A stretch of DNA of 64,000 nucleotides from an uncultured Caryophanales bacterium (GTDB lineage: Bacteria; Bacillota_I; Bacilli_A; RFN20; CAG-826). Both the position numbers and the translations under genes were made by a program. The stretch lies in NCBI GenBank assembly GCA_946409515.1, contig CAMJWS010000001.1:127557-191556 (forward strand), given 5' to 3'. The notes below the pieces were generated by a model. That model saw nothing but the letters and a program-made list of their open reading frames with translations, was not told the origin of the DNA and searched no databases. Of the stretch, positions 25,355 to 33,710 are shown in pieces. The first letter of the stretch is position 1; the number at the start of each line of letters is the position of its first letter.

Positions 25355-27196
25355 CTAATTATTAGTGGCATATTGAGTAATCTTATCACTCAATGTATCA
25401 ACATCATAAAAACCACCAGGAATATGATACGTTGGTTCACCATTATCTTCAATAATGCACATTGGAGTGTTGCCTTCTGTTAATGGAATATCAGGTGTCG
25501 CGCCATCTTCAAAACCTTTAAATGTCTTGGTTTCACTATTATAGGAGCCAATATGAAGATTAGAAGAATGGTAGATATATTGACTATTTGGTAAGTAATG
25601 AATACTAACTGCGCATTCACCACCACCAGAAGTTTCACCAATGATTTTCACACCCATTTCTTGGGCAAAACATGGGAAGGCATTACCACAAGAGAAGGAA
25701 CAATCAGAAGTAAGAATATAGAAGTTAAATTGATTACCGTATGCCTCATTTTCACTAAATTCACCATCCCCATTAACATCAGAGTGGTTGGTATAAGTGA
25801 AGGCAACTTCTTCAGCGCCATCATAATAACTAACCTTAGAGCTATTGTTCTTGCTAAGGAATGGGAGAAGCTTCATCATGACGCCTAAAGTACCACCACC
25901 ATTTAAGGAAGCATCAATGATGATATTTTCAACTCCAGGGTGATTAGCGATTTCAGCTAATGTCTTTCGGAATAGACAGAATGTGTCATATTTATAAGCA
26001 GTGTTTTTAACACGACCATTGTCATCAAAGACTTCTTCGGAAGTACCATACTTAAACGAGTCAAAGAAGAACATCGCAGTCTTGTCATCTTGACTATAAA
26101 GGATGTCACCTTCTTGAGGCTCAATAACATTAAGCTCTCCTTGATATTTTTCGTTACGCAAAGTGGTAAGGCGCTTTTCTAAAGCGTTTCTTGCTTGAAT
26201 GCCTTTACCATAAGGCGCTCTAGCATTTTCACCCCAAGCAGAATTAGTGCTTAAGATTAAGGAGTGATTATCATCAAAGATATTAACAGCACTAGAAAAC
26301 GCTAAGGCTCTAGTATTAGCAGAAGTAGAATAGAAATTGTCATACAAGTTCTTTTCTTGATAGTATTTCTTCATATTTTCGATGCCAAAGTGACTTCTTA
26401 AACCATAGAAATTTTGCATGACAAATAGGAAGCAGCTAGCGTTGTATTTAATCAAGTATTCAGGCATACCGCCTATTCCAACAGCGCGGACCATTTGATC
26501 ATCCACTGTGTTATATGAAACGCCATCTCTAAACGCTAATTTTGAGAAATCATCAGGATCAGTGGAGGCGTATAAATTACGATAATTGTATGTCACATAT
26601 AGGCTAGAACATTCAGAAAACGCAAGATCAAATAAGCCTAATGGCATATATAATTCGCCACCACTTCTAAAATAATCAAATTCACAGTCTTCAAACGTAT
26701 AAGTAACAAAGTTGTTTTCGCCTAATTGTTCATAAGAATAATCACTTTTAGAACCATAGTTTAAAACATCATAAGTTGGTTGAATGCCGCCTTCTCCAGT
26801 CTTCAAGGCGTTACTGACTTCGCCCGCTCTTAAAATAAGTTTCTCAGTAGGAGAGACAACAGCGTAAAAATACAACTCACCATTTATTTCTATCTTCCAA
26901 GAAGTAGTAAAGGCGTCAGTAGTAACAACGCTTTTAGCGTTTGGCTCAAGGAACTTCTTATAAATAGAAGCATATTGTTTTAAAGAGATATAAGGAACAT
27001 ATTTTTCACCATTTCTGAAACGTAGTGTTATGTTACCAATATAAGCATCGTTTAATTGAGGGTTTTCCTCGCCTGCAATCATATCTAAGACATATAGACC
27101 CACTGTTTTTTCATCAGAATCGAATAATTGAAAGAAACTGCATGAAGACAGGAGTAAAGCAGGTAATGTTGTTAATAATACTAATTTTTTATTCAT
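25355..27196 (-). CDS. S41-type peptidase-like lipoprotein
   Basis: A 613-residue lipoprotein with lipobox LLLSSC (Cys19). I chose the ATG at 27196 because it gives a clean signal peptide and follows AGGATAT. The layout matches the protein at 18046-20061 but without the serine linker: a beta-rich N-terminal half with YVPYISLKQYASIYK, then the S41-like half with IIIDASLNGGGTLG, LTSDCSFSCGNAFPCFAQ (likely nucleophile in SFSC) and IIGETSGGG. The two are diverged paralogues. It starts just after the PAP2 gene ends, so they may share a transcript. Confidence 0.75.
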   Translation of the reverse strand: MNKKLVLLTTLPALLLSSCSFFQLFDSDEKTVGLYVLDMIAGEENPQLNDAYIGNITLRFRNGEKYVPYISLKQYASIYKKFLEPNAKSVVTTDAFTTSWKIEINGELYFYAVVSPTEKLILRAGEVSNALKTGEGGIQPTYDVLNYGSKSDYSYEQLGENNFVTYTFEDCEFDYFRSGGELYMPLGLFDLAFSECSSLYVTYNYRNLYASTDPDDFSKLAFRDGVSYNTVDDQMVRAVGIGGMPEYLIKYNASCFLFVMQNFYGLRSHFGIENMKKYYQEKNLYDNFYSTSANTRALAFSSAVNIFDDNHSLILSTNSAWGENARAPYGKGIQARNALEKRLTTLRNEKYQGELNVIEPQEGDILYSQDDKTAMFFFDSFKYGTSEEVFDDNGRVKNTAYKYDTFCLFRKTLAEIANHPGVENIIIDASLNGGGTLGVMMKLLPFLSKNNSSKVSYYDGAEEVAFTYTNHSDVNGDGEFSENEAYGNQFNFYILTSDCSFSCGNAFPCFAQEMGVKIIGETSGGGECAVSIHYLPNSQYIYHSSNLHIGSYNSETKTFKGFEDGATPDIPLTEGNTPMCIIEDNGEPTYHIPGGFYDVDTLSDKITQYATNN

Positions 27197-27215
27197 TTTG
27201 ATATATCCTACAAAA

Positions 27216-28154
27216 TTATTGTTGAACTTGTTCTTGTTGAGGGTGGTACTCATCTTTATAAATGAGACCTTTACGAGTAGCGATTTCGTGTCCAATATAA
27301 GTGACTATGACAACAATTAGGGCACCCATGCATGTATCAGTGAGATAATGTGCACCCACTAAGATTCTGGAGAACATCATTAATACTGTCCAAGCAAAAC
27401 CAATATAGAACATCATTGTTTCTTTACCCTTCAATTTCTTAAAGAACATTGATAAGTATGGGAGGACCATCATCATAATTGCAGCACTACCAGAGTGGCC
27501 ACTTGGGAATGATTTAAATTCTTCTTTTGTGATGAGATGGCCATATAAGACGTGTCCTTCATCGATGTACTCTTTATAGGCGCCATAAGATTCCCACCAA
27601 TTATGGAAAGCGATCTCACCACTATTAACGACAAAGCGATAACGTGGACGATGAATCACTAACTTAATTAAGAAACTTGTTGGTAGTAAAGCTAATAAGA
27701 AGACAACTGCCATAACCATTAAAGACATCCATAATTTGTTTTCATCTCCTTTGTAGCAGACGATAAAGCCTAAAGTGGCAAAACCTAGGAAGACAAAAAT
27801 ATTAATAAGGATGACTGGTAATTCTAAAGCTAAATTATTAAAGCCATTGATTGATGGTACATCTTTAGAGCCAAGCCAAACTGATAAGCCATAGCCTAAT
27901 GCGGCTAAGCCCCATGAAACGATTCTCCAAATAATATGTAAGTCTTTCTTCTTTACAGAAGTAATTAAAAGACCACCCGCGGCAAATGATAATCCTGCAT
28001 AGCAAGGATATGTACCGAATGATGCCATGATGACACCAAACATATTGCCTTGAGAATAAATAGCTTGGTTAATTTGTAAGTCTAAAAAAGAACCAACAAT
28101 AAAACCAACTAATAAGATTCCGACAACAATGTAGAAATGTCTTTTTTTAATCAT
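27216..28154 (-). CDS. PAP2 family membrane phosphatase
   Basis: A lipid phosphatase of 312 residues with about eight hydrophobic segments. The three PAP2 motifs are present: KLVIHRPR, FPSGHSG, and SRILVGAHYLTD. These residues form a phospho-His active site facing outside. Likely substrates are undecaprenyl pyrophosphate or phosphatidic acid. I chose the ATG at 28154, preceded by GGAG; a TTG five codons upstream overlaps that site. Confidence 0.88.
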   Translation of the reverse strand: MIKKRHFYIVVGILLVGFIVGSFLDLQINQAIYSQGNMFGVIMASFGTYPCYAGLSFAAGGLLITSVKKKDLHIIWRIVSWGLAALGYGLSVWLGSKDVPSINGFNNLALELPVILINIFVFLGFATLGFIVCYKGDENKLWMSLMVMAVVFLLALLPTSFLIKLVIHRPRYRFVVNSGEIAFHNWWESYGAYKEYIDEGHVLYGHLITKEEFKSFPSGHSGSAAIMMMVLPYLSMFFKKLKGKETMMFYIGFAWTVLMMFSRILVGAHYLTDTCMGALIVVIVTYIGHEIATRKGLIYKDEYHPQQEQVQQ

Positions 28155-28233
28155 AAGAGCAATCTCCAATAGTAACTATATAGTTATTGTAGCATCTTTT
28201 TACATTCGTATCATTTGTAATTTGTGAATAAAT

Positions 28234-28944
28234 ATGGCACAATTCTTACGAAACATGATTTGCAAAAACAATTTAGGTGAACTATTAGATAATTCCTTCT
28301 CTTATGTCATTTGTAACGATACCGGTGACGAATTAGAAGAACTTTTTTATCGTTCAATCGAAGAAAATAAAGAGAACTTTGTTATCTTTAAGAATGAGCT
28401 AAATATTATTAAAGACATCTTAAAAGAAGATTTACAGTTCTTTATGGATAGCGATCCAGCGGCTTCTTCGTTAGATGAAATTAAAATGGCTTATCCTGGT
28501 TTTAAAGCAATCGCTACTTATCGTATCTCACACGTGTTATACAAATTAGGATATAAAGTACACGCTCGCTACTTCTCAGAACTAGCGCATTCTCAAACTG
28601 GTATTGATATTCATCCAGGTGCCGTCATTGATTATCCATTCTTTATTGACCATGGAACAGGTACTGTCATTGGTCAAACCTCCACTATTGGCAAAAGAGT
28701 GAAAATCTATCAATGTGTCACTCTTGGTGCAGTCTCTCTTAGCAATGCTGATAAAATGAGAGGTGTTGTTAGACATCCACAAGTTGGTGATAATGTCACA
28801 ATCTATGCTGGTGCTTCCTTGCTTGGTCCAATTAAGATTGGCGATAATGTCACAATTGGCAGTAACGTCTTCTTGCTCGAAGATGTCCCAAGTAATACTC
28901 GTGTAGTTATTGGTAAACCTGCATTAGTGTTCACAAAGAAGTAA
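28234..28944 (+). CDS. cysE: serine O-acetyltransferase
   Basis: Transfers acetyl from acetyl-CoA to serine, the first step of cysteine synthesis. The 236-residue protein has an N-terminal helical domain and a left-handed beta-helix with hexapeptide repeats. Key segments are AYPGFKAIATYRISHVL, GIDIHPGAVI, FIDHGTGTVIGQT (catalytic His) and VTLGAVSL. The C-terminus ends VIGKPALVFTKK. There is no strong ribosome site upstream of the ATG. The gene is divergent from the PAP2 gene; no sulfur genes are adjacent. Confidence 0.92.
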   Translation: MAQFLRNMICKNNLGELLDNSFSYVICNDTGDELEELFYRSIEENKENFVIFKNELNIIKDILKEDLQFFMDSDPAASSLDEIKMAYPGFKAIATYRISHVLYKLGYKVHARYFSELAHSQTGIDIHPGAVIDYPFFIDHGTGTVIGQTSTIGKRVKIYQCVTLGAVSLSNADKMRGVVRHPQVGDNVTIYAGASLLGPIKIGDNVTIGSNVFLLEDVPSNTRVVIGKPALVFTKK

Positions 28945-28970
28945 GGCTCGAAGTTATAGAGTCTTTTTTC

Positions 28971-28998
28971 TTGCAAATAAAATTAGATTGTATACAAT
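28971..28998 (+). promoter_or_regulatory. gpx-ohrR promoter overlapped by a perfect palindrome
   Basis: TTGCAA (28971-28976), 16 bases, TACAAT (28993-28998). The perfect 12-base palindrome ATTGTATACAAT (28987-28998) covers the -10 box. OhrR sites are built from TACAATT/AATTGTA halves, so this is a likely OhrR operator controlling gpx and ohrR. Confidence 0.65.
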
Positions 28999-29018
28999 TT
29001 ATTATGGAGGAAATAATT

Positions 29019-29498
29019 ATGAATATTTATGATTTCTCAGCAAATGATTACTTAGGAAACAACGTTTCCTTACAACAATATCAAGGACAAGTTATCCTTG
29101 TGGTTAATACCGCGACAAGATGTGGATTTACTCCACAATATGAAGGTTTAGAAGCTTTATACGAAAAATATAAAGATCAAGGTTTTGTCATTTTAGACTT
29201 CCCTTGCAATCAATTCTTAGCCCAAGCTCCAGGAACTTCTGAAGAGATTCACCAAGTTTGTTCTTTGAGATACAACACTCAATTCCCACAATTCGAAAAG
29301 ATTAAAGTTAATGGCAAAGATGCCCATCCTTTATTCGTTTATTTAGAATCTCAGAATGAGGCAAAGAAGGTTAAGAAAGTTAAATGGAATTTCACTAAAT
29401 TCTTAATCGGTAGAGATGGTACTTTCTTAGGCAGATTTGAGCCTACTGTTAAACCAGAAGAAATCGAAGAATCAATCGTTAATGCTTTAGGCAAATAA
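29019..29498 (+). CDS. glutathione peroxidase family thiol peroxidase
   Basis: Reduces hydroperoxides, in bacteria usually with thioredoxin as donor. The 159-residue protein has the catalytic Cys35 in NTATRCGFTPQYEGL, the Gln in FPCNQF and the Trp-Asn pair in KWNFTKFL. There is Cys, not selenocysteine. The ATG at 29019 is set by ATGGAGGAA upstream. It is the first gene of an operon with a peroxide-sensing regulator one base later. Confidence 0.93.
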   Translation: MNIYDFSANDYLGNNVSLQQYQGQVILVVNTATRCGFTPQYEGLEALYEKYKDQGFVILDFPCNQFLAQAPGTSEEIHQVCSLRYNTQFPQFEKIKVNGKDAHPLFVYLESQNEAKKVKKVKWNFTKFLIGRDGTFLGRFEPTVKPEEIEESIVNALGK

Positions 29499-29499
29499 G

Positions 29500-29937
29500 A
29501 TGGAAAAGGAAGAGTTATTAAAGCTTGATAATCAAATCTGCTTCCCAATGTATGTAGCAAGCAAGGAAATCGTCCGCCGCTATATACCTATTTTAAGTGC
29601 GCTTGATTTAACTTATACCCAATACATTACCTTATTGGCGTTATGGGAAAAGGATCACATTACTGTTAAAGAATTAGGTGAAAAATTATACCTTGATTCA
29701 GGAACTTTAACCCCACTCTTGAATAAGCTAGAAAAGAAGGGCTATATTATAAAGAATAAAAGCGATAAAGATGGCCGTGAATTAGTGGTCATTGTCACTG
29801 ATAAAGGATATGAGCTCAAAAACAAGGCTCTTGAAGTGCCACCTGAAATTGCTAAATGTGTCTGTTTAAATAAAGAAGAGGCAGTGGTTTTTTATCAATT
29901 ATTACGTAAGGTGTTGAACGGTTTTTATGGCAAATAA
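29500..29937 (+). CDS. ohrR: OhrR-type organic peroxide sensor, MarR family
   Basis: A 145-residue winged-helix repressor. The N-terminal LKLDNQICFPMYVASKEIV matches the OhrR signature, with the peroxide-reactive Cys at residue 14. YLDSGTLTPLLNKLEKKGYI is the DNA-recognition helix region. Oxidation of the Cys should release DNA and induce gpx. It overlaps the cation exporter start by 11 bases. The palindrome at 28987-28998 is the probable operator. Confidence 0.9.
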   Translation: MEKEELLKLDNQICFPMYVASKEIVRRYIPILSALDLTYTQYITLLALWEKDHITVKELGEKLYLDSGTLTPLLNKLEKKGYIIKNKSDKDGRELVVIVTDKGYELKNKALEVPPEIAKCVCLNKEEAVVFYQLLRKVLNGFYGK

Positions 29938-31042
29938 CAGAAGTAAGATCATTGTTAGAACTAGTATTATTGGTATTCTCACCAATCTTGGTTTAGTCAC
30001 GCTTAAGGCGTTTGTTGGTTTCATCGCAGGTAGTATTGCAATTATCATGGATGCGATCAATAACTTAAGTGATGCTTTATCTAGTGTCATCACCATCGTG
30101 GGCACTAAGTTATCGCAAAAGAAACCAGACGCCAAGCATCCTTATGGACATGGTCGAGTTGAATATCTAACTAGCTTAATTATCAGTGTTATTATTCTTA
30201 TAGCTGGCTCTGGTGCGATTATTGAATCAATCATCAGTATTATTGAAAATAGACAGCCATCATTTGATGTTGTTTCTTTAGTGCTTATTGGTGTCGCAGT
30301 CTTAGTAAAAATCGTTCTTGGTTTATACTTTAGACACGTCGGCAAAAAGGTAAATAGTGAAGCCTTAAAGGGCTCTGGTATTGATGCCTTATTTGATGCC
30401 CTATTATCCTTAGGTACACTCGTAGCAATTGTCGTATCTCTTGCATCACAAGGGAAGGTTAATATTGAAGGTTACATTGGCATCATCATTGGCTTATTCA
30501 TGATTAAGTCTGGAATTGATGTTTTAAGACAATCATTATCAAGCATTATTGGTGAACGCACGAGTAAAGAAACAAGTGAAGCTATTAAGCATCTTGTTTG
30601 TGAAAATCCTGTAGTTAAAGGCGCCTATGATTTAATCGTTAATAACTATGGGCCAGATAGAGGTATCGGTTCTATCCATATCGAAGTCGATGATAAAATG
30701 ACAGCGAAAGACATTCATCCATTAGCAAGAAAAATCGCTGGTGAAGTTTATGAAAAGTTCGGCATCATTATGACAATCGGTATTTATGCCTCTAATAATA
30801 GTGATCCGTTAATCAATAAGATTAGGAATGATATCCAACAAGAAGTCTTAAAGCACCCCACTATTAAGCAAATTCATGGTTTCTACTGTGATCAAGAAAT
30901 AAAATCTATTTCCTTTGATGTTATCGTAGATTTCAAAGATAAAGAAGCTCCTAAGCTCATCAAGGAAATACATGATACTTTGCAGAACAAGTATCCTGAT
31001 TATTCGTTCTATATCGTTGAAGATAAAGACTTCACCGATTAA
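29927..31042 (+). CDS. cation diffusion facilitator family transporter
   Basis: Exports divalent cations such as Zn, Mn or Fe in exchange for protons. The 371-residue protein has six membrane segments in the first 200 residues and a C-terminal ferredoxin-like cytoplasmic domain. Metal-site segments are MDAINNLSDALSSV and HPYGHGRVEY in the first half and IDALFDALLSLG in the fifth helix; the DxxxN, HxxxD and Asp patterns are those of the CDF family. The third gene of the gpx-ohrR unit, it may link metal export to oxidative stress. Confidence 0.9.
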   Translation: MANNRSKIIVRTSIIGILTNLGLVTLKAFVGFIAGSIAIIMDAINNLSDALSSVITIVGTKLSQKKPDAKHPYGHGRVEYLTSLIISVIILIAGSGAIIESIISIIENRQPSFDVVSLVLIGVAVLVKIVLGLYFRHVGKKVNSEALKGSGIDALFDALLSLGTLVAIVVSLASQGKVNIEGYIGIIIGLFMIKSGIDVLRQSLSSIIGERTSKETSEAIKHLVCENPVVKGAYDLIVNNYGPDRGIGSIHIEVDDKMTAKDIHPLARKIAGEVYEKFGIIMTIGIYASNNSDPLINKIRNDIQQEVLKHPTIKQIHGFYCDQEIKSISFDVIVDFKDKEAPKLIKEIHDTLQNKYPDYSFYIVEDKDFTD

Positions 31043-31043
31043 A

Positions 31044-31067
31044 AGAAAAGCCCTAAAGGGCTTTTTT
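31044..31067. terminator. bidirectional terminator
   Basis: AAAGCCC-TAAA-GGGCTTT with a T-run on the plus strand and TTTCTTTT on the minus strand. The stop codon of the threonylcarbamoyl-AMP synthase gene lies inside the loop. Confidence 0.88.
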
Positions 31068-31640
31068 AATATCTTCTAATGTAATTGGTCCTTGTCTAAC
31101 GAGTCTGATTCCTTCTCCTGTTAAATCAATGATTGTGGAAGGTAGTCCTCCAACTGATTGACCAGGAATAATAACCGCTACTTCATCATTGAAGATATCT
31201 TTAACTTCTTTATCGTTCATTGCTGGCTTTTGATCCGCTCTATTAGCAGAAGGCACTAGCAATGGTTTTTCTAAGTATCTAAGCAAATCTAATGCTTCCT
31301 TGTTAGAAGGGATTCTCACCCCTATCACGCCTGTATTATGCGTAACATAGGCGGGCACACACTCTTTACACCTGAGCAAAAGTGTCACTGGCCCAGGCAT
31401 GAACTTTTTAAGCGCATTTAATAGCGGTTTTTCAATGAAAGCATACTTATTAATTTCCTCTAAATCATAGAGCATTAAGGTATATGGTTTGTCTTCCCTC
31501 CTTCTCTTGATTTTGTTTAATAATTCATAAGCCTTTTCATCATCATAAAAGACACCTAAACCAAATACTGTTTCCGTAGGAAAAGCAATTACTTGATGAT
31601 TGTCTAATGCTTCTTTTGCTTTTTTAAAATATTTTTCCAT
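31053..31640 (-). CDS. L-threonylcarbamoyladenylate synthase (Sua5/YrdC/YwlC)
   Basis: Makes threonylcarbamoyl-AMP from Thr, bicarbonate and ATP for t6A37 of ANN-decoding tRNAs. The 195-residue protein has IAFPTETVFGLG, KRRREDKPYTLM, PGPVTLLL, VGVRIP and PSANRADQKPA in family order. It is the short form without the SUA5 C-terminal domain. I chose the ATG at 31640; a GTG eight codons upstream is also possible and neither has a clear ribosome site. Confidence 0.9.
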   Translation of the reverse strand: MEKYFKKAKEALDNHQVIAFPTETVFGLGVFYDDEKAYELLNKIKRRREDKPYTLMLYDLEEINKYAFIEKPLLNALKKFMPGPVTLLLRCKECVPAYVTHNTGVIGVRIPSNKEALDLLRYLEKPLLVPSANRADQKPAMNDKEVKDIFNDEVAVIIPGQSVGGLPSTIIDLTGEGIRLVRQGPITLEDIKKAL

Positions 31641-31829
31641 ATTGATTAATTGATTTAAGGCCACTACTAGCTAGCCATTATTTTCACAAATAGACTAAAC
31701 TTTTTTGGCTGCCTTTATTGTAAACAATATAGATAGTTTTGTTAATGTCTTTTTCCTCAAGAAAAAATTTATTTTTTATATTTTTGTATGTGTGGTATAT
31801 TTTTCTTGTTTGAAAGAGGGAATTTCATA

Positions 31830-32783
31830 ATGAAACATTTAATTATTTTTAATCCGGTCGCTGGTAAAGCAAACGACGGCGGCGCTGCTTTTGAGCAAAA
31901 GATCAAAGAAAGTTTTGAAGGATTAGATTACGAAATATACAAGACCACAGGTCCACGTGCAGTCGTTGAATTCTTAAAAGGCTACTTAAAGAAGAACGCT
32001 AATGACACAGTGAGAGTTTATGCCTGTGGCGGTGACGGCACAGTTAACGAAGCAGTCAATGGTATGGTTGATTTCGATAACGCTGAACTCGCTATCTTAC
32101 CAGTTGGTACAGGTAATGACTTTGTCAAAATCTATGGTGTTACAAACGAAAACGTCGAACAATATCGCGATTTCAAACCATTAATCAATGGTCAACCTGT
32201 TGAAGTTGACTTAAGTAAAATCTCTGGTGCTTCTTTAAGAGAACCAATGTATTCCATTAACGTTATCAACTTTGGTTTCGACGCTATTGTCGGTGCTCGT
32301 GGTAACTACTATAAAGAACATGGCTTACCAAAAGATGCTAAAGAAGGTACAAACCCATATGACTATGCTTTAAAGCATGACGCTATGAAATGGGGTCGTT
32401 TCAACGATATCGAAGTTTATGCTGATGGCGAAAAACTCAATGAAAAACAAATGTTATTAGCCACCTTAGCACAAGGTCAATTTGTTGGTGGTCAATTCAA
32501 ATGTGCTCCAAAGAGCAATAACACTGACGGCTTAATCGATGTCTGTGTTTTAAAGACAATGACATTCCTTGGTTTAGGTATGATTATCGGTACATATACC
32601 AAAGGTAAACATTTAGATAGAAAGAGAAAGAAAATCGTTTATCGTCAAGCTAAAGAGATCAAAATGGTTGGTCCAAAAGATTTTGACGTTTGCGTAGATG
32701 GTGAAATGATTTGTGGTAAAGAATTCAAGGTTGAAGTCTGTCCAAAAGCCATCAAATTAGTCCCACCTGCGAAAGCTGAATAA
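31830..32783 (+). CDS. diacylglycerol kinase family lipid kinase (YegS/DgkB-like)
   Basis: Phosphorylates diacylglycerol or a related lipid at the inner membrane face. The 317-residue protein begins IIFNPVAGKAND and has the nucleotide-binding CGGDGTVNEAVNG and LPVGTGNDFVK segments of the DAGK catalytic domain. AGAGGGAA precedes the ATG at 31830. It lies eight bases before an acyltransferase gene, so the pair likely handles phosphatidic acid supply. Confidence 0.92.
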   Translation: MKHLIIFNPVAGKANDGGAAFEQKIKESFEGLDYEIYKTTGPRAVVEFLKGYLKKNANDTVRVYACGGDGTVNEAVNGMVDFDNAELAILPVGTGNDFVKIYGVTNENVEQYRDFKPLINGQPVEVDLSKISGASLREPMYSINVINFGFDAIVGARGNYYKEHGLPKDAKEGTNPYDYALKHDAMKWGRFNDIEVYADGEKLNEKQMLLATLAQGQFVGGQFKCAPKSNNTDGLIDVCVLKTMTFLGLGMIIGTYTKGKHLDRKRKKIVYRQAKEIKMVGPKDFDVCVDGEMICGKEFKVEVCPKAIKLVPPAKAE

Positions 32784-32790
32784 TTAAAAT

Positions 32791-33606
32791 ATGTTTGTTT
32801 CTATATTCTGTGTAGCCGTTGGCGCTATTTTATCCATTGTCAGTGCATTCACATTCTGGCCTGTCCAAATGTGGTATGACATCTATCGACCAATCGTCCT
32901 ATTTATCGCTGGTTATTTTGGTGGTCTAGCGATTGCGTGGATCTTCTTTGATTTAGCGGGTAGATTCACTGTTTCTTATAAGAAAAATTATACAAAACCA
33001 TCTAAATTCGCTCACTTCTTATTAACAAGTGGTATCTCTTATATCAATAACCACGCCAATGTTCGTGTTAAGAAAATTGGCTTGGATAAATTACCAAGCG
33101 AGAAGTTCTTGCTTGTTTGTAACCACAAGAGCAAATTCGACCCAATGTTAACCGCTCAAGCATTAGCTAAATTCGATTTAGCCTTTGTCACTAAAGAAGA
33201 CAACATGAAGATTCCACTAGCGGGTAGATTCATGTGGCGGAATGGTTATATGCCAGTCAATAGAGCGGATAAGATGCAATCTCTTGAACAATTCAAGAAA
33301 GCGGCTGAATTAATCGGTTCTGGCGCTTCAAGCGTTGGTATTTATCCAGAAGGTAGCCGTCAAGAAGAATCCGTCATCTTAGCGGACTTCCATAACGGTG
33401 CGTTCAATATTGCCACAAGAACAAAATGTCCAGTGGTCATTATGACTTGCAAAGGCACAAGCCAAATTCATAAAAGATTCCCACGTTCTACTAAGGTAGA
33501 ATTGAAAGTGGTCCAAGTCTTATATTATGAAGACTATTCAGCGATGAATGCGACTGAGCTTTGCAATTATGTCCATGACATTATGTACAAAGAATTGAGT
33601 GAATAA
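32791..33606 (+). CDS. plsC: 1-acyl-sn-glycerol-3-phosphate acyltransferase (PlsC-like)
   Basis: Adds the second acyl chain to lysophosphatidic acid. The 271-residue protein has two N-terminal membrane helices (about 1-25 and 35-60), the catalytic NHKSKFDP (HX4D) motif, a GYMPVNRAD segment and YPEGSR. These are the blocks of the PlsC family in order. It is the second gene of the lipid-kinase unit. Confidence 0.92.
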   Translation: MFVSIFCVAVGAILSIVSAFTFWPVQMWYDIYRPIVLFIAGYFGGLAIAWIFFDLAGRFTVSYKKNYTKPSKFAHFLLTSGISYINNHANVRVKKIGLDKLPSEKFLLVCNHKSKFDPMLTAQALAKFDLAFVTKEDNMKIPLAGRFMWRNGYMPVNRADKMQSLEQFKKAAELIGSGASSVGIYPEGSRQEESVILADFHNGAFNIATRTKCPVVIMTCKGTSQIHKRFPRSTKVELKVVQVLYYEDYSAMNATELCNYVHDIMYKELSE

Positions 33607-33653
33607 ATTCACTCTTTTCTTTTAAGTGACGCACTCGCACTACTGCATGAAAA

Positions 33654-33687
33654 AATAATAGCAAGGATTAAAACTTGCTATTTTTTT
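33654..33687 (+). terminator. terminator after plsC
   Basis: AAATAGCAAG and CTTGCTATTT pair with an eight-base loop, followed by T5. The right arm TTGCTA may double as the -35 of the ktrB promoter. Confidence 0.8.
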
Positions 33688-33710
33688 CTAAAAGGGGTAT
33701 ACCTATCGGT

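Noticed and set aside
25598-25888. Plus-strand frame inside the second S41-like gene
   Set aside because: It is a shadow of a well-supported lipoprotein gene, with unusual composition and no start signals.
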